From NCBI RefSeq assembly GCF_900129025.1, contig NZ_FQUM01000017.1:1-45592 (forward strand): DNA of 45,592 nucleotides. Reading direction: 5' to 3'. Source of the DNA: Mariniphaga anaerophila. Lineage in GTDB: Bacteria > Bacteroidota > Bacteroidia > Bacteroidales > Prolixibacteraceae. Positions within the stretch are counted from its first letter, which is position 1. Each line of letters starts with the position of its first letter. A program made the translations under genes and the position numbers. Below the pieces are notes generated by a model that was not told where the DNA came from, did not search any database, and worked only from the letters and a program-made list of their open reading frames with translations. Below are positions 25,391-34,778 of this stretch, piece by piece.

Positions 25391-26074
25391 ATGAAAAAGA
25401 TACTTTTTTTATGGCCGCTCTTTTTAATCGGGTGCACAATAAGTCAGAAAATTGTGTACAGAACCGATGATTTAGCTACCAATCAGCCGATGGAAACAAT
25501 TCCGGCAAAGGTAGAAGTAAGAATATTGGAAGACAACCGGAGAAATATTGAAGAGAACAATTTATTGTTTGACAATCCGCGGCAGGTTAGAGTGGATAAG
25601 AAAACAATGTGCATAAACTCCGAAAAGCATTATGCAAAAGACACTGTTGTTACCCAGATTACCCATTTGCTGGTCGACCATTTAAATCAGGAAAGGCTGT
25701 TCCAAAAGGTATTTTATAATACCAGCAACGAAAGCGATTACTATTTAACCGGCACGTTAAACAGTTTTTTCGGCGAGCAGGAATTTTCTACCGGGGCCGC
25801 AATTGGCGCAGGATTTGGCCTGATTGGCGCACTGGCTACTTCGGGCATAAAAACTCCCGGGAAAATTATTATCGACATTTCAGACCTGAAGCTGTTCAAA
25901 AAAGACGGGACGCTGGTGAAAGATTTCGGTTCGTTTTACAAAGAGTACAACGACGAGTACAGTGCCGATTCTGCCTGCTGGTGCATCTACTGGAACATGA
26001 ACGAAATGCTTAAAGATTTTAACACACAACTGATTGAAAAAATCAGAAATGACCTGCACAATATAAAGTTGTAA
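25391..26074 (+). CDS. Hypothetical lipoprotein with glycine-zipper segment
   Basis: 227 residues. The signal MKKILFLWPLFLIGC has a lipobox ending at C15, so it is lipid-anchored in the envelope. Residues around 130-155 (GAAIGAGFGLIGALATSG) are a glycine-zipper-like hydrophobic segment. The surrounding sequence alternates strands and helices (VEVRILEDNRRNIEENN, DYYLTGTLNSFFGEQ), reminiscent of LPS-assembly-type or CsgG-neighbour lipoproteins, without a firm match. It lies 22 bp after the beta-rich exported protein and may share its transcript. Confidence 0.65.
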   Translation: MKKILFLWPLFLIGCTISQKIVYRTDDLATNQPMETIPAKVEVRILEDNRRNIEENNLLFDNPRQVRVDKKTMCINSEKHYAKDTVVTQITHLLVDHLNQERLFQKVFYNTSNESDYYLTGTLNSFFGEQEFSTGAAIGAGFGLIGALATSGIKTPGKIIIDISDLKLFKKDGTLVKDFGSFYKEYNDEYSADSACWCIYWNMNEMLKDFNTQLIEKIRNDLHNIKL

Positions 26075-26340
26075 AAACTCACCTGCCAAAGCAACAAGCT
26101 GAACCGGCTCAAATGTTATCCCCCAAATCTCACTTTTGCGATCAGTTTACTAAAAAACTCTTTCCTCCTGATTTTCAAAAACTAAACACCCCAACAGCCA
26201 CTCTTCCCCAACAGCAGCAATCTACAGATGCTGATGTTTTATTTACGTAAATGTAATAGATGAAGTTTTTTTCAGTCAAATAGTACATGCACGAAAAAAT
26301 TTTCGGAACTTCATATATAAATTTTTAAAATCAGAAAAAA

Positions 26341-28233
26341 ATGAAACAGTTTTTAACACTCCTGTTTATTGCAACGGTGCTTTTCACCGCCTGTAAACAG
26401 GAACCCCAAAAAGCCCCTCAGGTGCCGCTTGAAGATTTCTTCAGGAATCCTGAAAAAACGTCTTTTAAACTCTCTCCCGACGGCAACTACTTTTCGTTTC
26501 TCGCCCCCTGGGAATCTCGTTTAAATGTTTTTGTACAAAAAATTGGTGCAGATTCGGCAATGCGAATAACCGCTGAAACCGAACGCGACATTTCCGGATA
26601 TCTTTGGAAAGGAAACAATACAATTTTATTTCTGAAAGATACAGGAGGAGACGAAAACTTTCAGTTGTACAGCGTCAGCGCCGATGGCAGCGACCTGAAA
26701 GGACTGACTGTTTTTGAAAAAGTACGCACATCTTTTATTGATGATTTAAAAGAAGACGACGACGAAGTGATTGTTGGCCTGAACAAACGCAATCCCACCG
26801 TTTTCGATCCGTACAGATTAAATGTGTTAACGGGAGAAATGACCATGCTGGCCGAAAACCCCGGAAATATTATGGGCTGGATGACCGACCACGACGGGAA
26901 ATTGAGGCTGGCCATTACTACCGACGGCGTAAATAACACCATTATGTACCGCGATACTGAGGATGAAGAATTCAGGCCGGTGCTCACTACCAGTTTCAAA
27001 GAAACTGTTTCTCCGGTGATTTTTACATTTGACAATAAAATGGTTTACGCCTTCTCCAACCTCAACCGCGACAAAACAGCATTGGTTAAATTTGATGTTG
27101 CAAACGGCAAAGAAACAGAAGTTCTGTTTGAAACTGACGAAGCCGACATTGACGGAATTAATTACTCCAGAAAAGATAAAAAACTGCTTTCCGTATCGTG
27201 GACAACCGATTTGGAAAAAGAACATTTTTTCGATGCTGATGCCGAAGCAATGAAAGCAGCGTTGGAAGAACAACTTCCCGGATACCAGGTAAGCGTTGGC
27301 AGCCACAACAAAGCCGAAGACAAATATATGGTTCGTACTTATAGCGACAGAAGTCGTGGTGCCTACCATTTTTACGACAAACAAACAAAAGAACTGACCA
27401 AGCTGGCTGATTTAAGTCCGTGGTTAAACGAAAACGACCTGTGCGAAATGCAACCCATTTCCTACACATCGCGCGACGGGCTAACCATCCCCGGATACCT
27501 GACACTTCCCAAAGGATACGAACACAAGAATCTGCCGGTGGTAATTAATCCGCACGGAGGCCCCTGGGCCCGCGACTATTGGGGATTCAATCCGGAAGTA
27601 CAATTTCTGGCAAACAACGGATATGCTGTGTTGCAAATGAATTTCCGCGGTTCTACCGGGTTTGGCAAAAAATTCTGGGAATCGTCGTTTAAACAATGGG
27701 GTCGCACCATGCAAGACGATATTTCCGACGGAGTAAAATGGCTGGTTGACCAGGGAATTGCAGATCCTGAACGCGTTGCTATTTACGGCGGCAGCTACGG
27801 CGGCTATGCAACCCTGGCAGGTCTCACACTAACTCCTGAGCTGTATGCAGCCGGAGTAGATTACGTGGGGGTTTCAAACCTTTTTACATTTATGAATACC
27901 ATTCCTCCGTACTGGAAACCCATGCTGGACATGTTGTACGAAATGGTTGGAAATCCGGTTGCTGACAGCCTGATGCTGGCAGAAGTTTCTCCGGTTTACC
28001 ATGTGGACAAAATTCAGGCACCGCTTTTTGTGGCGCAGGGAGCAAACGACCCACGGGTAAATATCGACGAATCTGATCAGATTGTTAATGCGTTAAAAGC
28101 CCGTGGAATTGACGTAGAGTATTTGGTAAAAGATAACGAAGGGCACGGTTTCAGAAACGAAGAAAACCGGTTTGATTTTTACCGTGCAATGATTAAATTT
28201 TTGGATAATCACTTAAAAACGGTGGAAGAATAG
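26341..28233 (+). CDS. S9 prolyl oligopeptidase-family peptidase, lipoprotein
   Basis: 630 residues with a lipoprotein signal (lipobox LFTAC, C18). A seven-bladed beta-propeller occupies about residues 30-360 and an alpha/beta-hydrolase domain the rest. The catalytic triad is visible: S485 in YGGSYGGYATLAG, D570 in AQGANDPRVN, H602 in DNEGHGFRNEENR. This is the dipeptidyl/acylaminoacyl peptidase arrangement of clan SC S9, probably acting on peptides in the periplasm or at the outer membrane. A terminator follows 25 bp after the stop. Confidence 0.93.
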   Translation: MKQFLTLLFIATVLFTACKQEPQKAPQVPLEDFFRNPEKTSFKLSPDGNYFSFLAPWESRLNVFVQKIGADSAMRITAETERDISGYLWKGNNTILFLKDTGGDENFQLYSVSADGSDLKGLTVFEKVRTSFIDDLKEDDDEVIVGLNKRNPTVFDPYRLNVLTGEMTMLAENPGNIMGWMTDHDGKLRLAITTDGVNNTIMYRDTEDEEFRPVLTTSFKETVSPVIFTFDNKMVYAFSNLNRDKTALVKFDVANGKETEVLFETDEADIDGINYSRKDKKLLSVSWTTDLEKEHFFDADAEAMKAALEEQLPGYQVSVGSHNKAEDKYMVRTYSDRSRGAYHFYDKQTKELTKLADLSPWLNENDLCEMQPISYTSRDGLTIPGYLTLPKGYEHKNLPVVINPHGGPWARDYWGFNPEVQFLANNGYAVLQMNFRGSTGFGKKFWESSFKQWGRTMQDDISDGVKWLVDQGIADPERVAIYGGSYGGYATLAGLTLTPELYAAGVDYVGVSNLFTFMNTIPPYWKPMLDMLYEMVGNPVADSLMLAEVSPVYHVDKIQAPLFVAQGANDPRVNIDESDQIVNALKARGIDVEYLVKDNEGHGFRNEENRFDFYRAMIKFLDNHLKTVEE

Positions 28234-28257
28234 ATTTCTTTATCGTTCAAAAATATT

Positions 28258-28311
28258 AATCGGATGGCAGGTCTGGAATTAAAATTCCTTTTCCGCCATC
28301 CGATTTTTTTT
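28258..28311. terminator. Intrinsic terminator between convergent genes
   Basis: AATCGGATGGC (28258-28268) pairs exactly with GCCATCCGATT (28295-28305); the loop holds a small internal stem (GGAATT/AATTCC). A T-run ends it on the + strand at 28304-28311. It terminates the S9 peptidase gene and may also serve the convergent CE1 esterase. Confidence 0.8.
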
Positions 28312-28362
28312 GCTACTTAATTATTTCCCCAACTCGGAAGGTCAATAATTACGATAAGATTT

Positions 28363-29229
28363 TTAACGTCTGAATTTTTCTGAAATAAACTTCAAGCCGT
28401 CGAACAATCCCGTGCGCCAGTATCCCCACTGATGGCCGCCATTGCGAACGCGGTATTCGTGCGGAATACCCAAATCGCGCATTTTTACGTGCAATGCAGA
28501 ATTTCCTTTGTAGAGAAAGTCGTCATCGCCACAATCAATATAAAACCGCACAGATTTAAGTTTCTCTTTTTCTACAGAATCGAGTAAGTGAAGCGGGCTG
28601 TACGATTTCCAGTGTTCGCTTACCTGCCCGTTGGCCGGTTTTGGCCCGTAAATATTCCCGAAGTAGTGGTCGTACGCATCGTTTGCAAGAATTTCATCAT
28701 CGGTAAACGTACCTGCGCTCATGGCCACACACGACGAAAAAAGGTCTGTGTGACGCATCGCTAACAGTAAAGCACCGTTTCCTCCCATGGAAAGCCCCGA
28801 CACAGCACGAAACTCTTTCTTTTTCCGGATCCGGTAGTTATCCTCGATAAAAGGGATGAACTCTTCGATGAACATATCCTCCCACGGATCTTTGCCATCA
28901 AAACTATTGATGTACCAGGTCACTTTTCCGTCGGGCATAACAATTATGCAAGGCGGAAAATCGCCATTGGCAATCCCCCTGTCGGCAATGGTGTTGGCTT
29001 CTCCAAATTGCACCCAGCCGGTTTCGTCGTCGGAATAACCATGTAACAGGTACAACACCGGATAACTACGTTCAGAGGTTTCGTAGCCGGGCGGAAGGTA
29101 AATGGAATATTTTACAGGATAGCTTACCTTTTCACTTTCGAAGACAAGCGACTCCAACACTTTCCCGTTTTGTGCAAACAGGTTCACAGATAAAATCAGC
29201 GCTGTGATTAACAAAAATGCTTTTTTCAT
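28363..29229 (-). CDS. Exported esterase, CE1/esterase D-like
   Basis: 288 residues from the ATG at 29229; the in-frame GTG six bases upstream adds only two residues. A Sec signal (AFLLITALILSVNLFAQ) is followed by a single alpha/beta-hydrolase domain: YPVLYLLHGYSDDE gives the oxyanion block, VSGLSMGGNGALLLA the nucleophile (S147), YIDCGDDDFLY the acid and VRNGGHQWGYWR the base (H266). This order is typical of CE1 feruloyl/acetyl esterases. It probably removes ester groups from polysaccharides. A GntR-type regulator begins its convergent-free upstream neighbour on the same strand, a possible controller. Confidence 0.88.
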   Translation of the reverse strand: MKKAFLLITALILSVNLFAQNGKVLESLVFESEKVSYPVKYSIYLPPGYETSERSYPVLYLLHGYSDDETGWVQFGEANTIADRGIANGDFPPCIIVMPDGKVTWYINSFDGKDPWEDMFIEEFIPFIEDNYRIRKKKEFRAVSGLSMGGNGALLLAMRHTDLFSSCVAMSAGTFTDDEILANDAYDHYFGNIYGPKPANGQVSEHWKSYSPLHLLDSVEKEKLKSVRFYIDCGDDDFLYKGNSALHVKMRDLGIPHEYRVRNGGHQWGYWRTGLFDGLKFISEKFRR

Positions 29230-29275
29230 TTTCACTGGTTTATTGTTTTAAAAATTTGACATTCAAATACTTTAA

Positions 29276-30289
29276 CTACAGCGAATTCCTTTTAATAAAC
29301 TGAAACGGACTTTTAATTCGCCTGAAATCTTTTGTTAGTATCATTTGGGCGGCAATACGTCCTATCTCGTCATGATTGGTAGAAATGGTAGTAATTCCGT
29401 CTTCCAATATTTCTTTCACCGGATTCTCGTTATATGAAACAATCCCTACATCTTTGCCCGGAACCCAGTTTTCGGCCCGACAAATTTTTATAAAGCGGTA
29501 CAAATCATCGTCCGAAATAATTACATAGGCTCTGCCTTTTTCAACATCTTTTCGGCACAGTTGGTCAATTATTGAAAACTCCAGCCCGTGAACCTGACAA
29601 AAAATCTGAAACCCCCGTTTGATATAAACCGGATAGTACTGATCCGCCGGAAAAATCAGATGGATGCTGTTGTATTTTCTAATAAAATCAATCCCTTCGC
29701 TCAATGCCGACTGAATATCTTTTTCGTATTCCTGGTAAACAATAGGATAATCTTTCAGGCTTTCCAGGTTTCGGTCAACAAGCATTACTTTTTTGCGGGG
29801 AATTGTGCGAATAACACTAGCCACATCGGCATTCTCATCTTTAAAATGAGGAAGAATTACAAAATAATCGTATAGCGAAGCATGATTTTCAACAATACTT
29901 TTAAATTGCTGCAAATCGTAATTGTAAATAAAAACATCCGTTGCTGCTTTGTTGCCAAGCGTTTCAATAAAAGAGTAGTAAATGTTTCTTTTGTAATTGC
30001 TCAACTTATTAAAAACAAGCGCCACCTTAAGTTGCTTGCACACATCAACTTGATTAACATAATAACCTTTTCCCCGCACCGAAGACAAAATTCCCTTTTT
30101 ACGAAGAGAAACATAAGCTTTTTCGACGGTATCGCGTGAAAGCAACAAATCTTCGCTGGTTTCATTAATAGACGGAATACGCTGTCCCTGCTTAAAAATG
30201 CCCGCTTCAATATCCGACACAATCAAATCTACAACCTGTTTGTATTTGGGAATTTCGGAGTTATGATTAATTCGTAAGTATTCTTTCAT
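29276..30289 (-). CDS. GntR-family transcriptional regulator with LacI-like sensor domain
   Basis: 337 residues from the ATG at 30289; an upstream TTG start is less likely. Residues 11-80 are a GntR winged helix (YKQVVDLIVSDIEAGIFKQGQRIPSINETSE ... VRGKGYYV). From about 89 a periplasmic-binding-protein/LacI-like domain follows: KVALVFNKLSNYKRNIYYSFIE, DYFVILPHF, KVMLVDRN and DVGIVSYNENPVKEILEDGITTIS. Such hybrids sense sugars and control carbohydrate genes in Bacteroidota. The target operon is unknown; the CE1 esterase directly downstream on the same strand is the nearest candidate. Confidence 0.92.
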   Translation of the reverse strand: MKEYLRINHNSEIPKYKQVVDLIVSDIEAGIFKQGQRIPSINETSEDLLLSRDTVEKAYVSLRKKGILSSVRGKGYYVNQVDVCKQLKVALVFNKLSNYKRNIYYSFIETLGNKAATDVFIYNYDLQQFKSIVENHASLYDYFVILPHFKDENADVASVIRTIPRKKVMLVDRNLESLKDYPIVYQEYEKDIQSALSEGIDFIRKYNSIHLIFPADQYYPVYIKRGFQIFCQVHGLEFSIIDQLCRKDVEKGRAYVIISDDDLYRFIKICRAENWVPGKDVGIVSYNENPVKEILEDGITTISTNHDEIGRIAAQMILTKDFRRIKSPFQFIKRNSL

Positions 30290-30430
30290 TTTATGGTGTA
30301 TTGAACACAAAAATAAGGAAGTGTTTGACAGAAAACAATCGGCTTTTCACTTTTTAAATAAGGACTGAACTTTTCAACTTCAAAAGCGTTCCAATGAGCG
30401 AACAGAAAATCAGAAAAAATCAAAAATATC

Positions 30431-30892
30431 ATGAAAAATAAAGGAATTCTATTTTTACTACTGGCAATTTTTCTGGGCGCGTGCAGCGGACGAAAGCAAA
30501 ACTCATCGGAGCAGTCAGCTCAATCGCAAATACAATCTACTGAAAATACAAAAGAGCTTTCGTCGATGGCCAACCACCCCGGGAAAAAAGTGTACGATTC
30601 GGTTTGCCTGGTTTGCCACATGGCCGATGGAGCGGGAATTAGGGGGATGCACCCGCCGCTGGCTAAAACCGACTGGGTCAACGGCGACAAAGAACGGCTC
30701 ATTGAAATCACGCTAAACGGGATGAGCGGAAAAATTGAAGTAAATGGCCAAACATACAACGGCCTGATGCCACCTCACTCCCACCTTAGCGACAAACAAA
30801 TTGCAGATGTTTTAACCTACGTCAGGCAGAGTTTCGGCAACAGTGCCAGCGAAATAACGGTTGAAGAAGTACAAAAAGTAAGGAACAAATAG
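30431..30892 (+). CDS. Cytochrome c lipoprotein
   Basis: 153 residues with a lipoprotein signal (lipobox LGAC, C18) and a low-complexity Ser/Gln linker. The class I cytochrome c domain has the haem motif C59-L-V-C62-H63, and the axial methionine is probably M113 in YNGLMPPHSHLSD. GVRQSF-type C-terminal helix (DVLTYVRQSFGN) completes the fold. It would be a membrane-anchored periplasmic electron carrier or a domain partner of an exported dehydrogenase. It is divergent from the GntR regulator and ends three bases before the convergent OmpA-type gene. Confidence 0.92.
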   Translation: MKNKGILFLLLAIFLGACSGRKQNSSEQSAQSQIQSTENTKELSSMANHPGKKVYDSVCLVCHMADGAGIRGMHPPLAKTDWVNGDKERLIEITLNGMSGKIEVNGQTYNGLMPPHSHLSDKQIADVLTYVRQSFGNSASEITVEEVQKVRNK

Positions 30893-30895
30893 CAC

Positions 30896-32815
30896 TTAGT
30901 CGCCCAGAATTTTTATGGTTGTACGCCGGTTTAAACGACGCCCTTCCGGGGTGTTGTTCCCGGCAACCGGGCGGTTATCGCCATATCCTTTCCAGTTAAG
31001 TCTGCTTTTTTCGATTCCCTTCTCAACAAGAAAATCAACAACAGAACGAGCCCTTCTTTCTGAAAGAGCCAGGTTTTTACTTTTTGAACCCGTGTCGTCA
31101 GTATGTCCCTGAATTTCTACCTCTAATCGATAATTGTCTTTCAAAAATTTCACCAGGTGAGTCAACTCAGGTTCCGATTCAGGCAAAATTCTGAACGAAT
31201 CTGTTTCGAAATAAATGTTGTGCAGGTTCATCTCCACACCTGCTTTAACCGATACCAGGGCAATTTCCAAATTGTAGGGATTGTACACCCGGCGCGGTTC
31301 TCTCAAATCGAAAGTATTGGAGTAAAACAAATATCCCGGTTTCGACACGGAAAACAGGTAGTTTTTACCGGCTGGCATGCATATCATCAATTCGCCTTCG
31401 TGGTCTGTCTGCTCGTAACGGGGCGCTTCTCCGGCGGCTACCATGTTTTGTAGTTCCACCTCGGCTTCAACCGGTTTTTTCGTTTCAGCATCAAAAACAA
31501 TGGCTTTAATGTATGTGGCAGGCCGGGGCCTTAACGACTCGTCTAAACTAAATGAATATATATCGAGGCCATGAGCACTGTCGCGCGCAGAAGAAAAAAA
31601 AGCGGTCAGCCCGTCGGCGCTAATATACAAGCCCTGCTCGTCGTTAAAAGTATTTACCGGATAACCCAGATTTTTGGGACTGGTAAACACAGAATCGCCT
31701 TCAAGCTGTGACACGTACAGGTCGAACCCGCCCATACCCACATGGGCATCGGAAGCAAAATAAAAATGTGAATTTCCTGCGTGTATAAATGGCGATGTTT
31801 CGTTTCCTGAAGTATTGATTCTGCTTCCGAGATTAACCGGCTTCCGCCACTTTAGCCGGCCACTTTTATCGGGGCCGACGCACTCCGCCCTCCAGATATC
31901 CTTTTTCCCCTGCCCTCCCACACGATTGCTCGAAAAATAAAGAAACCTGCCATCAGAAGAAACGGAAGGCTGAGCTTCCCAACCGGAAGTATTTAAAGGA
32001 GCCCCTGCGTTATAAGGCTTACTCCAGTGACCATTCTCATAAAAAGAATAATAAATATCACAACTTCCCATACCTCCGGGTCTGTTGCAGGCTGTAAAAA
32101 ACAGAATTTTTCCGTTTGCAGAAAGGCTCTGTGCGCCCTCATTTTCCCTGGTATTAATATCGGAAATAGGAACTGCCTGCTGCCATGCGCCATCAACAAA
32201 TTCTGAAAAGTAAAAGTCTTCCTGAGGTTGATATCCCGCTTTTTTGATAAGACGGGTTATTACCAGTTTCTGTTGGTCAATGCTCAGGCTGGGCCAGTAT
32301 TCATCGTTAGTTGAGTTGACTTCATCGGGCAGTCTTTCGGGCAAGAAACTTACCGGATTTTGCATAGCTGTAACAGCAAAATGGCAACATTCAATTTTCC
32401 GTTTTACTTCGGCTTCCCGCTCTGTTTTCAACTGCCCGGCATCCAGGTAATTTTGGAAACAGGACAGTGCTTTGGAGTATTCTCCAACAGAAAACAAAGC
32501 ATTACCCAAACGCCATGTTATTAGTGGCATTTCAGACTGTTTTTGCGATTCTTTTAAATGCTTAATCTCGGCCCTGGTATTTTTTGTTTCGTGATAAATA
32601 TCGGCCAGCAGCAAGTGGGCATCAACATAATCAGAATTGCGATCGAGAATCCTCTCGCAGCTCTTGATTGCCGCACCGTACTCTTGTTGCGACATGAGTT
32701 CCCGGGCTTCGTCAAACCACTTGTTTATTTTTTTGTCGGATTGCGCCGAGGAGGCAATTGCAATCAACAAAAATGCTAAAATCAACCCACCATATTTCAG
32801 ACGTTTCTTCTTCAT
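30896..32815 (-). CDS. TPR-PD40-OmpA family outer-membrane-associated protein
   Basis: About 639 residues using the ATG at 32815; in-frame ATGs at 32824 and 32836 are also possible. The signal is KYGGLILAFLLIAIASSAQ. In order come TPR-like helices (about 30-120), PD40/WD40-like beta-propeller repeats (about 150-430, for example QPSVSSDGRFLYFSSNRVGGQGKKDIW), a carboxypeptidase-regulatory-like beta sandwich (about 435-525) and a C-terminal OmpA peptidoglycan-binding domain (IYFETDSFRILPES ... EIQGHTDDTGSKSKNLALSERRARSV). This layout is common in gliding/type IX-secretion-linked Bacteroidota proteins and anchors the outer membrane to peptidoglycan. Confidence 0.92.
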   Translation of the reverse strand: MKKKRLKYGGLILAFLLIAIASSAQSDKKINKWFDEARELMSQQEYGAAIKSCERILDRNSDYVDAHLLLADIYHETKNTRAEIKHLKESQKQSEMPLITWRLGNALFSVGEYSKALSCFQNYLDAGQLKTEREAEVKRKIECCHFAVTAMQNPVSFLPERLPDEVNSTNDEYWPSLSIDQQKLVITRLIKKAGYQPQEDFYFSEFVDGAWQQAVPISDINTRENEGAQSLSANGKILFFTACNRPGGMGSCDIYYSFYENGHWSKPYNAGAPLNTSGWEAQPSVSSDGRFLYFSSNRVGGQGKKDIWRAECVGPDKSGRLKWRKPVNLGSRINTSGNETSPFIHAGNSHFYFASDAHVGMGGFDLYVSQLEGDSVFTSPKNLGYPVNTFNDEQGLYISADGLTAFFSSARDSAHGLDIYSFSLDESLRPRPATYIKAIVFDAETKKPVEAEVELQNMVAAGEAPRYEQTDHEGELMICMPAGKNYLFSVSKPGYLFYSNTFDLREPRRVYNPYNLEIALVSVKAGVEMNLHNIYFETDSFRILPESEPELTHLVKFLKDNYRLEVEIQGHTDDTGSKSKNLALSERRARSVVDFLVEKGIEKSRLNWKGYGDNRPVAGNNTPEGRRLNRRTTIKILGD

Positions 32816-32984
32816 TCCGAACATATTTGGTCTCATTTTCGTATAAATTATTACATCAAAATTCAAAAACGATTTAAAAATAAAACCTATTTGCATTTTG
32901 TATTTGTATTTTTTTTATTTTGGCTCTATAATTTTTAAAACCTTATCAATTTTAATTATCTCATTTTTTGAATGAACGTTGAAA

Positions 32985-33170
32985 ATGAAACAGAAAGTAA
33001 ACAAAAAAAATTACCCTGAAGGTGACAACTTCGAACGGAAACAAAAAAAGCACCTTGGAAAAAAAGACAGGAGCTCGAAAAGAAGACTTACCATTTATGA
33101 CGAATTCGAAGATGAAGACCTCGTTGATTACTCAACAAATTTTGACGAGGACGAAGGTGATGATTTTTAA
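32985..33170 (+). CDS. Small charge-segregated protein
   Basis: 61 residues from the ATG at 32985. The first two thirds are strongly basic (KQKKHLGKKDRSSKRRLTIY) and the last third strongly acidic (DEFEDEDLVDYSTNFDEDEGDDF). It has no signal, cysteine or hydrophobic core, so it is probably disordered; binding to nucleic acid or ribosome is a guess from the basic part. The sharp charge split and a clean ATG argue that it is a real gene. Family not recognised. Confidence 0.6.
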   Translation: MKQKVNKKNYPEGDNFERKQKKHLGKKDRSSKRRLTIYDEFEDEDLVDYSTNFDEDEGDDF

Positions 33171-33250
33171 CCACTGCACTATAAGAAAAAATTCATACTA
33201 ACATATTCGTAATTAACCCCGTCCGAAACACCCGGACGTTATCTTTTTAA

Positions 33251-33736
33251 CTACTCTGGCGTAAAAGCATCTGCGCCGGGATAGTTGTATTTTGCCCTGG
33301 CAATTTTTTCGGGAAAGCAAAAATAACCTGCTTCGGCTTTTGCACAAGCTCTGCCATCGCCATCCTGTAAAATGCATTCAATGCTGGCAATATGTTTTTC
33401 TATTGCCATTAGCCTGGCTCTGATTGTTATTTCTCCTTTTGAAATATGCACCGGTTTGGAGTAAGAAACATTCAGAAACGAAGTAACGCCCGATGTTTTC
33501 ATTTTAACAAAAACCAACCAGGCTGCGGCTTCATCCATTAGTGTTGCCTGAATTCCTCCATGCAAAACACCAATCCAGCCTTCATATTCGTTTTGGGGCT
33601 GCCATTTGGCGACCAGCTCGTCACCGTCTTCCCAAAATTCCAAGTGCAAACCATGCTCGTTTGCCGGAGAACATCCAAAACAGTTGTAGGCTCCGTTATC
33701 TGCTGCGTGTGAAAAAGGATTAGTAATTTTTCTCAT
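33251..33736 (-). CDS. PaaI-like hotdog-fold thioesterase
   Basis: 161 residues from the ATG at 33736; upstream extension in the frame is rich in aromatic residues and lies in the intergenic region. The hotdog signature is WIGVLHGGIQATLMDEAAAW (H59-G-G, with D68/E69), the acyl-CoA thioesterase motif of the PaaI/4HBT group. An N-terminal CFGCSPANEHGL block is shared by many such proteins. It probably hydrolyses an acyl-CoA in the cytoplasm. The substrate is unknown. Confidence 0.88.
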   Translation of the reverse strand: MRKITNPFSHAADNGAYNCFGCSPANEHGLHLEFWEDGDELVAKWQPQNEYEGWIGVLHGGIQATLMDEAAAWLVFVKMKTSGVTSFLNVSYSKPVHISKGEITIRARLMAIEKHIASIECILQDGDGRACAKAEAGYFCFPEKIARAKYNYPGADAFTPE

Positions 33737-33817
33737 CGTTCTGTTTTTTATTCGGTAGTATTTATAAAAGAAAAAGGCCGGTAAAATTACCAGCCTCAAT
33801 TCCTATTAAAGTAGTGT

Positions 33818-34636
33818 TTAATTTCCTCCTAAAATGAGCGGCAATCCGTCTTTTCCACTGCCAATTACAACAACTTTGCTGTTGGCAGATTCTGCTAAAC
33901 TGGTTGTAGCGTCTATTCCGCGCTGTTTCAAAATGCGGTCTGTCAAACTCTCGCTAATAATTTGGTTGTAGTTTGCAATCCCCTCGGCTTCAATTCTGCG
34001 GCGCTCGGCCTCCGACTCTTCCCGCTGCAACCTAAACTCGTAGGCCAACGCTTCCTGTTCCTGCTGCAATTTGCTTTCTATTGCACCTTTTATTTGGTCG
34101 GGCAGGTTTATCGACCGAATCAGAAGCGCTTTCATTTCAATATAATTTTCGCCCAAAATCCTACGGGTCTCATCCTTAATTGTCTGTTCTACCTCTGCCC
34201 TTTTGGTTGAGTATATTTCTTCGGCAGTATACCTTCCGGCTACCTGACGTACAGTTGACCGAACCTCGGGAATAACCAATACATTAATGTAGTTATTGCC
34301 AAATTGCTGATGAAGATGCCCGATTGAATTAAAAGTCGGGTTAAAACGCACTGTAATGTCGGTATTGATAGATAGACCATTCTTATCCAGTACGTCCATT
34401 GTTTCCTCGCGTTGTTGTTCCCTTACGTTGTATATGTACAATTCATTCCAGGGAGCAATAACATGAAAGCCTTCTCCATAAACGTTTTCGGTATCAAGTC
34501 CTGAAGTGTATGGCCGAAAAATAATTCCGCGTTCACCGGCTTCCACAATAAAAAACATGCGGCCACCAAACAAAAGCAGAACAATTAAAACCACCACTAT
34601 AGCAACAATGTAAGATGTTTTCAGATTAAATTTCAT
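33818..34636 (-). CDS. SPFH/prohibitin-family membrane protein
   Basis: 272 residues from the ATG at 34636. A single N-terminal membrane helix (about 9-30) is followed by the SPFH domain (VEAGERGIIFRPYTSGLDTENVYGEGFHVIAPWNELYIYNVREQ) and a charged coiled-coil (about 180-240, LQQEQEALAYEFRLQREESEAERRRIEAEG). Prohibitin-like proteins form large membrane-bound rings and modulate proteases such as FtsH. It lies 82 bp from the thioesterase gene. Confidence 0.93.
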   Translation of the reverse strand: MKFNLKTSYIVAIVVVLIVLLLFGGRMFFIVEAGERGIIFRPYTSGLDTENVYGEGFHVIAPWNELYIYNVREQQREETMDVLDKNGLSINTDITVRFNPTFNSIGHLHQQFGNNYINVLVIPEVRSTVRQVAGRYTAEEIYSTKRAEVEQTIKDETRRILGENYIEMKALLIRSINLPDQIKGAIESKLQQEQEALAYEFRLQREESEAERRRIEAEGIANYNQIISESLTDRILKQRGIDATTSLAESANSKVVVIGSGKDGLPLILGGN

Positions 34637-34778
34637 CGCAATTATTTTAAGTTTATACAAATGTAATAAGTTTAGCGGGTCTGGTAAGAATTACTTATTT
34701 TTTCTTTTTTTTCATTTTTAGGGCACAATAAGCGGGTGCATAAACACTATATTTGAATTGAAAATCAAAATGCCAATC

